Shown: piece by piece, positions 42,986 to 52,038 of the stretch | Numbering within the stretch: the first letter of the stretch is position 1 | Layout of the letters: each line of letters starts with the position of its first letter | From: Variovorax paradoxus B4 | GTDB lineage: Bacteria; Pseudomonadota; Gammaproteobacteria; Burkholderiales; Burkholderiaceae_C | Length of the DNA stretch: 64,000 nucleotides | Assembly (NCBI RefSeq): GCF_000463015.1 | Contig: NC_022247.1 | Span: forward strand, 3,968,001 to 4,032,000 | Reading direction: 5' to 3' | Notes under the pieces: generated by a model | Told to the model about the DNA's origin: nothing | What the model saw: only the letters and a program-made list of their open reading frames with translations | Database searches by the model: none | Position numbers and translations under genes: made by a program

Positions 42986-43570
42986 ATGCAAATCCGCTCC
43001 CTGCCTTTCACCACCTCCCGCCGCTGGATGCTGCGCGCGCTCTGCGGCGCCGCTGTCCTGCAGGTGCCGCTTTCCGCGCTGGCCGGCTTCAACTTCTTCA
43101 CCAGCGAATACACCGCGACCCGCGATGAGCTGCAAACGCAGATCGCCAAGCGCTTTCCGGTGGCCGAGCGCTATGCCGAGATCTTCATGGTCGGGCTGCG
43201 CGACCCGCAGCTGGGCCTCGACGCACGCGGCAACCGCGCGGCCATCACGGCCACGCTGACCATTGCCAGCCCCTTGCTGGCCGCCTCGCCCGTGCAGGGC
43301 GTGGTCTCAGTCAGCAGCGCGCTGCGCTACGACGCCGCCACGCGCGCGCTGCGGCTCGACCAGCCCAAGGCCGAGCGCCTTGAGCTGCAGGGCGTGCAAG
43401 GCCGCGATGCGGAACACCTGCAGAAGGTCGGCGCGGTGGTGGCGCAAGAACTGCTGCAGGGGCAGGTGCTGCGCAGCTTCACGGCCGACGAGCTCACGGT
43501 CGGACGCAAGACCTACGAGATCGGCGACATCACGGTGCAGGACGACGGCATCAAGGTGCAGCTGAAATGA
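42986..43570 (+). CDS. DUF1439 (YceB-like) envelope protein
   Basis: A 194-residue exported protein. The signal FTTSRRWMLRALCGAAVLQVPLSALAG has SRRWMLR, close to a twin-arginine motif, but without a lipobox cysteine. The mature part (YTATRDELQTQIAKRFPVAERYAEIFMVGLRDPQLGLDARGNRAAITATLTIASPLL) matches the DUF1439/YceB lipid-binding fold. The function is unknown. Its stop overlaps the GDPD start by ATGA. It begins a run of four genes. Confidence 0.75.
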   Translation: MQIRSLPFTTSRRWMLRALCGAAVLQVPLSALAGFNFFTSEYTATRDELQTQIAKRFPVAERYAEIFMVGLRDPQLGLDARGNRAAITATLTIASPLLAASPVQGVVSVSSALRYDAATRALRLDQPKAERLELQGVQGRDAEHLQKVGAVVAQELLQGQVLRSFTADELTVGRKTYEIGDITVQDDGIKVQLK

Positions 43571-44601
43571 CCGCCCCCCTGCTTCGCGCGCATCGTCTCG
43601 CCTCGGGCACCCTGGCGGCCTGCGTTGCCGGCGCTCTGTTCGTTGCCGGCTGCGCGGCCATCCTGCCCAGGGCCAAGCAGCACTTCGACCTGCAGGCGCA
43701 CCGCGGCGGACGTGGGCTCGCACCTGAAAACACGCTGGCGGCATTCTCGAATGCCATCGATCTGGGCGTGAACACGCTCGAACTCGACATCGGGCTCACG
43801 GCCGACGGCGTGGTCGTGATCTCGCACGACACCGCCCTCAATCCCGACCACACCCGCGATGCGGACGGCGCCTGGCTGCCGCCCAAGAGCGGCGCCGCTG
43901 TCCGCTCGCTCACGCTGGCCCAGCTGCAGCGCTACGACGTCGGCCGCCTGAACCCCGCAAGCAACTACGGCAAGCAGTTCGCGCTGCAGCAGCCGCGCGA
44001 TGGCGAGCGCATTCCGACCCTGGCGGCCCTGTTCGAGCACGTGCGCGCACGCGGCACCGCGGCCGCCACGGTGCGCTTCAACATCGAGACCAAGATCGAT
44101 CCCGCCAAGCCCGACGAGACCGCCGCGCCCGAGCCGATGGTGCGCGCCCTGCTCGCCGAAATCGACAAGGCGCAGATGGGCGGCCGCGTGACCATCCAGA
44201 GCTTCGACTGGCGCACGCTCGCACTGGTCGGCCAGCTTGCGCCGCAATTGCCGCGCGCCTACCTGAGTTCCGCACGAACGCTCAAGGACAGCCGCTGGAC
44301 GGCCGGGCTCGACGCCGCGCAGTTCGCATCGACACCGCAGCTGGTCAAGGCCGCGGCGGGAACGGCGGGCGGACCCGTCACCTGGTCGCCGGCCTACAAC
44401 GACCTGACGCCCGCGGCCATCAAGGAAGCGCAAGGCCTCGGCTTCAAGGTGCTGCCCTGGACCGTGAATCAGCGCGCCGACATGCTGCGGCTGATGGACT
44501 GGGGCGTGGACGGCATCATCACCGACTACCCCGACGTGCTGCGCGACCTGGTGCGCGAACGCGGCCTCTCGCTGCCGCCGCCGGGAAAGGCCGCCTCATG
44601 A
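43567..44601 (+). CDS. Glycerophosphodiester phosphodiesterase lipoprotein
   Basis: A 344-residue GDPD. The lipobox VAGC (Cys29) predicts a lipoprotein. The active-site motifs are LQAHRGGRGLAPENTLAAF (about 40-60, HR and E) and ELDIGLTADGVVVISHDTALNPDHTR (Glu, Asp and His). The metal-binding Glu is in RFNIETKIDP. It hydrolyses glycerophosphodiesters from phospholipid turnover to glycerol-3-phosphate and an alcohol. It overlaps the neighbours at both ends by ATGA, so translation runs through. Confidence 0.87.
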   Translation: MTAPLLRAHRLASGTLAACVAGALFVAGCAAILPRAKQHFDLQAHRGGRGLAPENTLAAFSNAIDLGVNTLELDIGLTADGVVVISHDTALNPDHTRDADGAWLPPKSGAAVRSLTLAQLQRYDVGRLNPASNYGKQFALQQPRDGERIPTLAALFEHVRARGTAAATVRFNIETKIDPAKPDETAAPEPMVRALLAEIDKAQMGGRVTIQSFDWRTLALVGQLAPQLPRAYLSSARTLKDSRWTAGLDAAQFASTPQLVKAAAGTAGGPVTWSPAYNDLTPAAIKEAQGLGFKVLPWTVNQRADMLRLMDWGVDGIITDYPDVLRDLVRERGLSLPPPGKAAS

Positions 44602-44876
44602 ACGCAGCCCCGCAACTCGACGCCATCGGCGCGCGCATCGACGCGCTGCGCAACGGCCGCGGCGAATCGATTGCCGCGCTCTCGAACGAGGCACGCGCGA
44701 GCGGCGAGCTGCTCGCGGCACTGCCGCCGCGCTATGGCGAGGTGCTGCTGAACCTGCTCGACCGGCTCGAATCGAGCGCGCTGTTCAGTGAGGAGAGCTG
44801 TTCCTTCAGCCAGAAAGACCTGCTCGACAACCTGCAGGTGTGGGTCGACAAGGCCCGCGCGCAATTGGAGTCCTGA
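44598..44876 (+). CDS. Small hypothetical protein
   Basis: A 92-residue mostly helical protein, MNAAPQLDAIGARIDALRNGRGESIAALSNEARASGELLAALPPRYGEVLLNLLDRLESSALFSEESCSFSQKDLLDNLQVWVDKARAQLES. I do not recognise the family. It overlaps the GDPD stop by ATGA and is followed by the DUF411 gene after 11 bases. No signal peptide is present, so it is cytoplasmic. Coupled position suggests a role with the neighbours, but none can be named. Confidence 0.6.
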   Translation: MNAAPQLDAIGARIDALRNGRGESIAALSNEARASGELLAALPPRYGEVLLNLLDRLESSALFSEESCSFSQKDLLDNLQVWVDKARAQLES

Positions 44877-44887
44877 GGAGAAATCTC

Positions 44888-45355
44888 ATGCAAAGACGCA
44901 CCCTTCTTCTGCGCGCCGCCCCGCTGCTGGCGCTCGCATCCACGGCGGCATGGCCGCTGGCCGCATCGGCCGCCGCGCCGATGGTCGAGATCTGGAAAGA
45001 CCCGAACTGCGGGTGCTGCCAGGACTGGGTCAGGCACCTCAACGCGAACGGCTTCGCCACCCGCGTGCACGACGACGGCAACAGCGCCGCGCGCAGCCGG
45101 CTCGGCATTCCCGCCAAGCTGGGCTCGTGCCACACCGGCCTGGTCGGCGGCTATGCGCTCGAAGGCCACGTGCCCGCGCGCGAGATCCACAGGCTGCTGC
45201 GCGAAAAGCCCAAAGCCATCGGCCTCGCCGTCCCCGGCATGCCGGTGGGCTCGCCCGGCATGGACGGCGGCGCCTACGGCGATCGGCGCGACCCCTACGA
45301 CGTTCTGCTGGTGCAGGCCGACGGCGGCAGCCGCGTCTACCAAGGCTACCGCTGA
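44888..45355 (+). CDS. DUF411 metal-binding periplasmic protein
   Basis: A 155-residue protein with a signal peptide (MQRRTLLLRAAPLLALASTAAWPLAASA). The mature DUF411 domain has VEIWKDPNCGCCQDWVRHL (Cys41, Cys43, Cys44) and GSCHTGLVGGYALEGHVPAREI. Known members bind copper or other metals through these cysteines in a thioredoxin-like fold and occur with metal-resistance genes, although none is next to it here. GAGGAG lies just upstream of the ATG. It closes the four-gene run. Confidence 0.82.
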   Translation: MQRRTLLLRAAPLLALASTAAWPLAASAAAPMVEIWKDPNCGCCQDWVRHLNANGFATRVHDDGNSAARSRLGIPAKLGSCHTGLVGGYALEGHVPAREIHRLLREKPKAIGLAVPGMPVGSPGMDGGAYGDRRDPYDVLLVQADGGSRVYQGYR

Positions 45356-45384
45356 GGCGGAATCGCTGAGGTAAACCGGTCCGG

Positions 45385-46683
45385 TCAGCTGAAGCGACGG
45401 GGATCGAAAGGGGCAAGCGCCGTCTCGGGCGTGGTGCCCGCGAGCAATTGCGCTGCGAGCTTGCCGGTGCGCGCCGAGCCGCACAGGCCGACGTGCCCAT
45501 GCCCGAAGGCCAGCACGATGTCCGCACTGGCCGCGGACGCGCCGATGCAGGGCAGCCCGTCGGGCAGGCTGGGCCGGTGGCCAAGCCAGTGCTTCACGGC
45601 CACCGCCTCCGGCGCCTGGGCGGCAAGCGCCGGAAACATCGACAGCAGGTGCCGGTGCAGGATCTCCGCGCGCCGCCAGTCGGGCGCGGCATCGAGCCCG
45701 CCGATCTCGACCTGGCCGGCCGCGCGCAGGCCGCCGTCCATCCAGTGCGCGATGAGCTTGCCGTCGGCCACCATGGTCGGCGTGCGCGGCCCCACCGACG
45801 CGCCTTCGACGACCACGTGGTAGCCGCGTTCGGATTCAAGCGGCACCGGCGATCCGGCCGCCGCGGCCAGCGGGCCCGAGCGCGCTCCGGCGCAGATGGC
45901 GGCAGCGTCGCAGCTGATCTCACCGGCTTCGGTGTGCACCGCGCGCAGCCGCCCGCCCTCGATGCGAAAGCCGGTGGCGCGCGCCGCCACGCGCTGCGCG
46001 CCGGCCTCCTGCGCATGCCGCGCCAGCGCCGCCACATAGGCACCGGGATTGCGGCAGTGCCCGGCCTCGGGCACGAAGATGCCGAGCGTGTAGCGCGCAT
46101 CGAGGTCGGGCTCGCGCCGGCGCAATTCGGCCGCCGGCCATTCCTCCCATTGCACGCCGGTGCGCTGGCGCACGCGCCAGCCGAGCGCATCGCCGTCGAA
46201 CTCCTCGCGCGACCGGTAGGCATGCAGCAGGCCGCGCCGCTCGATGAGCTGCGGCACGCCGGCCTCGGCGGCGAGCCGGGCATGCAAGGCCGGCGCGTCG
46301 GCCAGCAGCGTGCGCAGTGCGTCGGCCGTGCGCTGCACGCGCGCCTCGGTCCAGCCCGAGGCCAGGTAGCGCAGCAGCCAGGGCAAGGCCCGCGGCAGAT
46401 GGCGCCAGCGCAGTGCAAGCGGCCCCAGCGGATCGGCCAGCCAGCCCGGCACCTTGCGCCAGGCACCGGGCAGCGCAGGCGGCACCACGGAATGGGACGA
46501 GAGCCAGCCCGCATTGCCGTAGCTCGTGGCCTGCGGGCCGCCCGGTTCGCCGGGCTCCACCACCGTCACGCGCAGGCCGGCGCGCAAGGCCTCGATGGCG
46601 GTCGCGCTGCCCACGGCGCCCGCACCGATCACGACTACGTGGCGCGCGACACCGCCCGCGGAGAAACTTCTTGCAACTGTCAT
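45385..46683 (-). CDS. D-amino-acid dehydrogenase-like FAD oxidoreductase (DadA family)
   Basis: A 432-residue flavoprotein of the DAO family. The FAD motif VVVIGAGAVGSATAIEALRAGLRVTVVE is at about residues 16-43. The conserved QATSYGNAGWLS and the C-terminal LGHRPSLPDGLPCIG and FGHGHVGLCGSARTG stretches are DadA-like. It oxidises a D-amino acid or an N-methylated amine to the keto acid and passes electrons to quinone. The substrate is unproven. It starts 40 bases from the divergent P1 peptidase gene, with a TACGAT hexamer 8 bases before the ATG and no Shine-Dalgarno sequence. Confidence 0.82.
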   Translation of the reverse strand: MTVARSFSAGGVARHVVVIGAGAVGSATAIEALRAGLRVTVVEPGEPGGPQATSYGNAGWLSSHSVVPPALPGAWRKVPGWLADPLGPLALRWRHLPRALPWLLRYLASGWTEARVQRTADALRTLLADAPALHARLAAEAGVPQLIERRGLLHAYRSREEFDGDALGWRVRQRTGVQWEEWPAAELRRREPDLDARYTLGIFVPEAGHCRNPGAYVAALARHAQEAGAQRVAARATGFRIEGGRLRAVHTEAGEISCDAAAICAGARSGPLAAAAGSPVPLESERGYHVVVEGASVGPRTPTMVADGKLIAHWMDGGLRAAGQVEIGGLDAAPDWRRAEILHRHLLSMFPALAAQAPEAVAVKHWLGHRPSLPDGLPCIGASAASADIVLAFGHGHVGLCGSARTGKLAAQLLAGTTPETALAPFDPRRFS

Positions 46684-46723
46684 AGGGGCCTATCGTAGAG
46701 GGGCGGTCCCATAATCGGCCGCC
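46684..46723. promoter_or_regulatory. 40-base divergent promoter region with two -10-like hexamers
   Basis: On the plus strand CATAAT (46710-46715) ends 8 bases before ATG 46724. On the minus strand TACGAT (46697-46692) also ends 8 bases before the ATG at 46683. Neither start has a Shine-Dalgarno sequence. Both messages may therefore start at or next to the AUG, with the two promoters overlapping head to head. No good -35 hexamer is visible. Confidence 0.45.
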
Positions 46724-47773
46724 ATGCCTGCTTCGTCATCCGCTTCGTCTTTTCCTGCTTCGTCTTCCGGCGCCATCACCGATGTGGCCGGCATCGAAGT
46801 CGGCCATTTCTCCGACACGCGCCGGCCCACGGGCTGCACCGTGATCCTCGCCCGCGAAGGGGCGGTTGCCGGCGTCGACGTGCGCGGCGCCGCACCGGGC
46901 ACGCGCGAGACCGACCTGCTCTCGCCCGGCAACCTGGTGCAGCAGGTGCACGGCGTGATGCTGGCGGGCGGCAGCGCCTGGGGACTGGCCGCGGCCGAAG
47001 GCGCCATGCGCTGGCTCGAGGAGCGCAACATCGGCATGGACGTGCGCTTCGGCACCCTGCCCATCGTGCCGGCCGCCGTGCTGTTCGACCTGCCCATGGG
47101 CGACGCGCGCATCCGTCCCGACGCCGCCGCCGGCTATGCGGCCTGCGAGGCGGCCACCCGCGATGCGCCGGAAGAAGGCAACGTGGGCGCCGGCAGCGGC
47201 GCGCTCGTGGGCAAGCTCTTCGGCGTGCACCGCGCGATGAAGGGCGGCATCGGCACCGCCTCGGTCACCGTGGGCGGCGTGACGGTGGGCGCACTGATTG
47301 CAGTCAATGCGCTGGGCGACGTGATCGACCCGGACACCGCGCAGCCGGTGGCCGGCGCGCGCACCGAAGACGGCAGCGCGCTGCTCGACACCCGCCGCGC
47401 CCTGCTGCGCGGCGACCTGCCCAAGCCCCTGCTCGCGGGCACCAACACCACGCTCGGCGTGATCGCGACCGACGCGGTGCTGACGAAGGTGCAGGCCAAC
47501 CGCCTCGCCAGCGTGGCACACGATGGCCTCGCGCGCGCCATCAACCCGGTGCACACGATGAGCGACGGCGACACGCTGTTCGCGCTGGCCACCGGCCGCG
47601 TTCCGCTCGAAGGCCCCGGTGCCGAATCCAGCCCCGGCATGACCGTGCTCGGCACCATGGCGGCCGAAGCGGTGGCGCGCGCCACCTTGCGCGCTGTGCT
47701 GGCGGCGCGTTCCGTCACCGTTGGCGAGCTGCACGTCCCGTGCGCGGCCGATCTCGCCGCAACGAAAGGTTGA
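46724..47773 (+). CDS. P1-family Ntn peptidase (DmpA/BapA-like aminopeptidase)
   Basis: A 349-residue Ntn-hydrolase-like protein. GAITDVAGIEVGHFSDTRRPTGCTVI opens it. The predicted self-cleavage and nucleophile region is LAGTNTTLGVIATDAVL (about residue 240-255), with GAGSGALVGKLFG and GGVTVGALIAVNALGDVIDP earlier. Family enzymes remove N-terminal D-residues or beta-amino acids from peptides after autoproteolysis. It is divergent from a D-amino-acid oxidase-like gene, so the two could share a substrate. The TAXI gene follows 7 bases after the stop. Confidence 0.83.
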   Translation: MPASSSASSFPASSSGAITDVAGIEVGHFSDTRRPTGCTVILAREGAVAGVDVRGAAPGTRETDLLSPGNLVQQVHGVMLAGGSAWGLAAAEGAMRWLEERNIGMDVRFGTLPIVPAAVLFDLPMGDARIRPDAAAGYAACEAATRDAPEEGNVGAGSGALVGKLFGVHRAMKGGIGTASVTVGGVTVGALIAVNALGDVIDPDTAQPVAGARTEDGSALLDTRRALLRGDLPKPLLAGTNTTLGVIATDAVLTKVQANRLASVAHDGLARAINPVHTMSDGDTLFALATGRVPLEGPGAESSPGMTVLGTMAAEAVARATLRAVLAARSVTVGELHVPCAADLAATKG

Positions 47774-47780
47774 GTACCCC

Positions 47781-49175
47781 ATGGCCATGCCCAAGACACT
47801 GAAGCTGATCCTGCTGTCGATCCGCGACCTGATCGCCTCGGCGGGTCCGGTCGTGTTCCTCGTGATCGGCCTCTTGATTGCCGCCTACTGGTGGCTGCAG
47901 CCGCAGCCGCCCAAGCACGTGACGTTGGCGACCGGCCCGACCGGCAGCGCCTATTCGCAGTTCGGCAAGCGCTATGCCGAGCTGCTCAAGAGCAGCGGCA
48001 TCGAAGTGGAGCTCAAGGCCACCACGGGGTCTTCCGAAAACCTGGAACTGCTGCGCAGTGGCGGCGCCGACGTGGGCTTCGTGCGCGGCGGCAGCGCCGA
48101 CCCGGTGGCCGACGAGGAAGCCGGGCTCACCTCCCTCGGCAGCCTGTTCTTCGAGCCGATCTGGCTCTTCTACCGCGCCGACAGCGCGCAGAAGATCGAC
48201 CGCAAGACGGCCACCCTGACCTCGCTTGCCCAATTGCGCGGCCTGCGCGTGAACGTCGACCTGGCGGGCAGCGGCCTGCCCGAGATCATGGAAAGGCTCT
48301 TCAAGGCCAACCACCTCGAGTCCGACGCGCTGCAGCTGTCCAACCTCGAACAGGCGGCCGCGGCCGAAGCACTCCAGGCCGGCCTGCTCGACGCCATCGT
48401 GCTGGCCTCAGCGCCGCAGTCGCCACAGGTGCAGCGGCTGCTGCGCGCGCCCGACATCAAGCTCATGGACTTCGGCCAGGCCGATGCGTACACGCGGCGC
48501 TTTCCGTTCCTCTCGGCGGTCACGCTGCCGCGCGGCGTGGTCGATCTGTCGAAAGACCTGCCGCCTGCGGACGTCTCGCTGCTCGCGGCCACCACCTCGC
48601 TGCTCTCGCGCGACGAAACCCACTCTGCGCTGCGCCAGCTCTTCGCGCAGGCCGCGCAAGGCGTGCACAGCGACGCCGGCTGGTTCAACCGCGCGCGCGA
48701 CTTCCCCAACACGCGCACCAGCGAACTGCCCGTGAGCCCCGAGGGCGACCGCGCAATCAACGGCACGCCGCCGTTCTGGCAGCGCTACCTGCCGTTCTGG
48801 GCCAGCAACCTGATCGAGCGCATGTGGCTGGTGCTTGGCGGCTTGCTGGTGCTGATGCTGCCGCTGAGCCGCGTGGTGCCGCCGCTCTACCAGTTCCGCG
48901 TGCGGCGGCGCGTGTTCCGCTGGTATGCGCGGCTGCGCGACATCGAGGCCAAGGTCGACGCGCGCCAAGGCGGGCGCGACGAATTGCTCGACGAACTCGA
49001 GGAGCTCGACCGCGTGGTCAACAAGGTGGCCGTTCCGCTGTCGTATGCCGACGAGCTCTATGCGCTGCGCAACAACATCCACACGGTGCAAAGGCGCGTG
49101 CAGATGCGCTGGCCGCAACCGGGCGATTTCGCGCCTCGAACGCCGCCGCCAGCGGAATCCGCAGAAAGCGCTTGA
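47781..49175 (+). CDS. Membrane-tethered TAXI-family (TRAP-type) binding protein, no permease nearby
   Basis: A 464-residue protein. Instead of a cleaved signal it has an N-terminal anchor helix (IASAGPVVFLVIGLLIAAYWWL, about 19-40). Then comes the TAXI binding domain (VTLATGPTGSAYSQFGKRYAELLKSSGIEVELKATTGSSENLELLRSGGADVGFVRGG). A second helix lies near residues 350-370 (MWLVLGGLLVLMLPLSRVVPPLYQF), followed by a charged cytoplasmic tail with a helix-rich region (YARLRDIEAKVDARQGGRDELLDELEELDRVVNKV). No TRAP permease is nearby. It looks like a ligand sensor or transducer rather than a transporter subunit. It is coupled with the P1 peptidase. Confidence 0.75.
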   Translation: MAMPKTLKLILLSIRDLIASAGPVVFLVIGLLIAAYWWLQPQPPKHVTLATGPTGSAYSQFGKRYAELLKSSGIEVELKATTGSSENLELLRSGGADVGFVRGGSADPVADEEAGLTSLGSLFFEPIWLFYRADSAQKIDRKTATLTSLAQLRGLRVNVDLAGSGLPEIMERLFKANHLESDALQLSNLEQAAAAEALQAGLLDAIVLASAPQSPQVQRLLRAPDIKLMDFGQADAYTRRFPFLSAVTLPRGVVDLSKDLPPADVSLLAATTSLLSRDETHSALRQLFAQAAQGVHSDAGWFNRARDFPNTRTSELPVSPEGDRAINGTPPFWQRYLPFWASNLIERMWLVLGGLLVLMLPLSRVVPPLYQFRVRRRVFRWYARLRDIEAKVDARQGGRDELLDELEELDRVVNKVAVPLSYADELYALRNNIHTVQRRVQMRWPQPGDFAPRTPPPAESAESA

Positions 49176-49209
49176 CTTAGAGCGCGCTCCAACTTCGAGA
49201 ATTCCCGCC

Positions 49210-49704
49210 ATGGAAGCCAGCTTGACCATTGCGGAAGTCGCGCAGCGCACCGGCCTCACGGCCCACACGCTGCGCTACTACGAGCGCATCGGACTGATCG
49301 CCGCAGTGCCCCGCGCACCGGGTGGCCAGCGCCGCTACGCAAGCGCCGACATGGACTGGCTGGCCTTCCTGTTGCGCCTGCGCGAAACCGGCATGCCCAT
49401 CCAGGGCATGCAGGCCTTCGCCAGGCTTCGAAGCCAGGGGGACGCCAGTGTCGGAGAGCGGCGCAAGATGCTCGAACAGCACTTTGCCGAGGTCCAGGCC
49501 AAGGTGGCGGCGCTGCAGCAATCCATGCAGGCGCTGTCGCTGAAGATCGAGCACTACCGCGTCATCGACAGGAAGCGTCCCTCCTCACCGGGCACAGCCC
49601 ATGAAGGAAAGACGAGCGATGACGAACGCACAAGCAAGCCAGAACAGCAACGACAACCTGCGCTACGAGCGCGGACTGGCCAAACTCCAGCAAATCGACG
49701 GTGA
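49210..49704 (+). CDS. MerR-family regulator with long unstructured tail
   Basis: A 164-residue MerR protein. The DNA-binding part is SLTIAEVAQRTGLTAHTLRYYERIGLIAAVPRAPGGQRRYASADMDWLAFLLRLRETGMPI (about 4-64), then a dimerisation helix. The last 35 residues (PSSPGTAHEGKTSDDERTSKPEQQRQPALRARTGQTPANRR) are low-complexity and lie over the start of the next gene in another frame: 86 bases are shared. The tail may be read-through of an ancestral stop rather than a conserved part. It lies directly before the CMD gene and probably controls it. Confidence 0.78.
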   Translation: MEASLTIAEVAQRTGLTAHTLRYYERIGLIAAVPRAPGGQRRYASADMDWLAFLLRLRETGMPIQGMQAFARLRSQGDASVGERRKMLEQHFAEVQAKVAALQQSMQALSLKIEHYRVIDRKRPSSPGTAHEGKTSDDERTSKPEQQRQPALRARTGQTPANRR

Positions 49705-50074
49705 AGGCGGCGTCAAGGTCGTCGAAAGCCTGGCCGGCATCGCACCCGATTTCGCCCGCCTCCTGATCGAGTTTCCGTTCGGCGACATCTACTCGCGCCC
49801 CGGCCTCGACCTGCGTTCACGCGAAATCGCGGTGGTGGCCGCGCTCACCGCCATGGGCAATGCGGCGCCGCAGCTCAAGGTGCACATCCAGGGCGCGCTC
49901 AACGTCGGCGTGACGTGCAACGAGGTGGTCGAGGTCATCATGCAGATGGCTGTGTACGCGGGCTTCCCCGCGGCGCTCAACGGCCTGACGGCGGCGCGCG
50001 AGGTGTTTGCGGCAGACGATGAAAAAAGCGCGCAGCCCCTTGCGGAACCGCGCGGCCTTGTCGAAACGCCCTGA
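49619..50074 (+). CDS. Carboxymuconolactone decarboxylase (CMD)-family protein
   Basis: A 151-residue protein of the AhpD-like CMD fold. LRSREIAVVAALTAMGNAAPQLKVHIQGALNVGVTCNEVVEVIMQMAVYAGFPAALNGLTAAREVF is the complete CMD domain (about 66-131). The CxxC of AhpD peroxidases is absent; only one Cys (VTCNEV) is near the active site. It is therefore closer to gamma-carboxymuconolactone decarboxylase-like members with lost or unknown activity. ATG 49619 has AAGGAAAGACGAGCG upstream, which decides the start. Confidence 0.8.
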   Translation: MTNAQASQNSNDNLRYERGLAKLQQIDGEGGVKVVESLAGIAPDFARLLIEFPFGDIYSRPGLDLRSREIAVVAALTAMGNAAPQLKVHIQGALNVGVTCNEVVEVIMQMAVYAGFPAALNGLTAAREVFAADDEKSAQPLAEPRGLVETP

Positions 50075-50077
50075 GCT

Positions 50078-51739
<1,662 letters not shown>

Positions 51740-52038
51740 CTGTGGGTAGTTACCTTGGGTAGCGGAGATTCGGGAAAAGCGCGGGCGCCCGAAAGCGGTA
51801 TTCGGGCGCGGCAAACCACACATTATCGACTCATGCGACAATACTCACCGTTGCCGGGTCCAGTTGCCCGCAACACCGGCTCTCTGCCGGGGACGAAGAA
51901 AGCGCCTTTCAACCCTCTTGCGAGGGCGGACTTTCCGGCTCCCACCCCTGACCTTCATCAGCCTTGACTGGCTCGGCGTCACAAAAGACGCCAAGCGGGC
52001 CGATGCCACTGCGCCGTGTATGGCGCTTATTGTTTCCA
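51740..52038. promoter_or_regulatory. Structured divergent leaders of ettA and rhlE
   Basis: This 299-base gap has no gene but several dyads. Nearest ettA, GCGCCCGAA (51785-51793) and TTCGGGCGC (51801-51809) form a perfect 9-bp stem with a 7-base loop. On the rhlE side are CCGGC/GCCGG (51876-51880/51886-51890), CCCTC/GAGGG (51913-51917/51922-51926) and GGCGTC/GACGCC with an ACAAAA loop (51975-51980/51987-51992). rhlE has no clear Shine-Dalgarno sequence after them. A folded leader that controls the helicase, and possibly an attenuator for ettA, is inferred. Confidence 0.5.
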
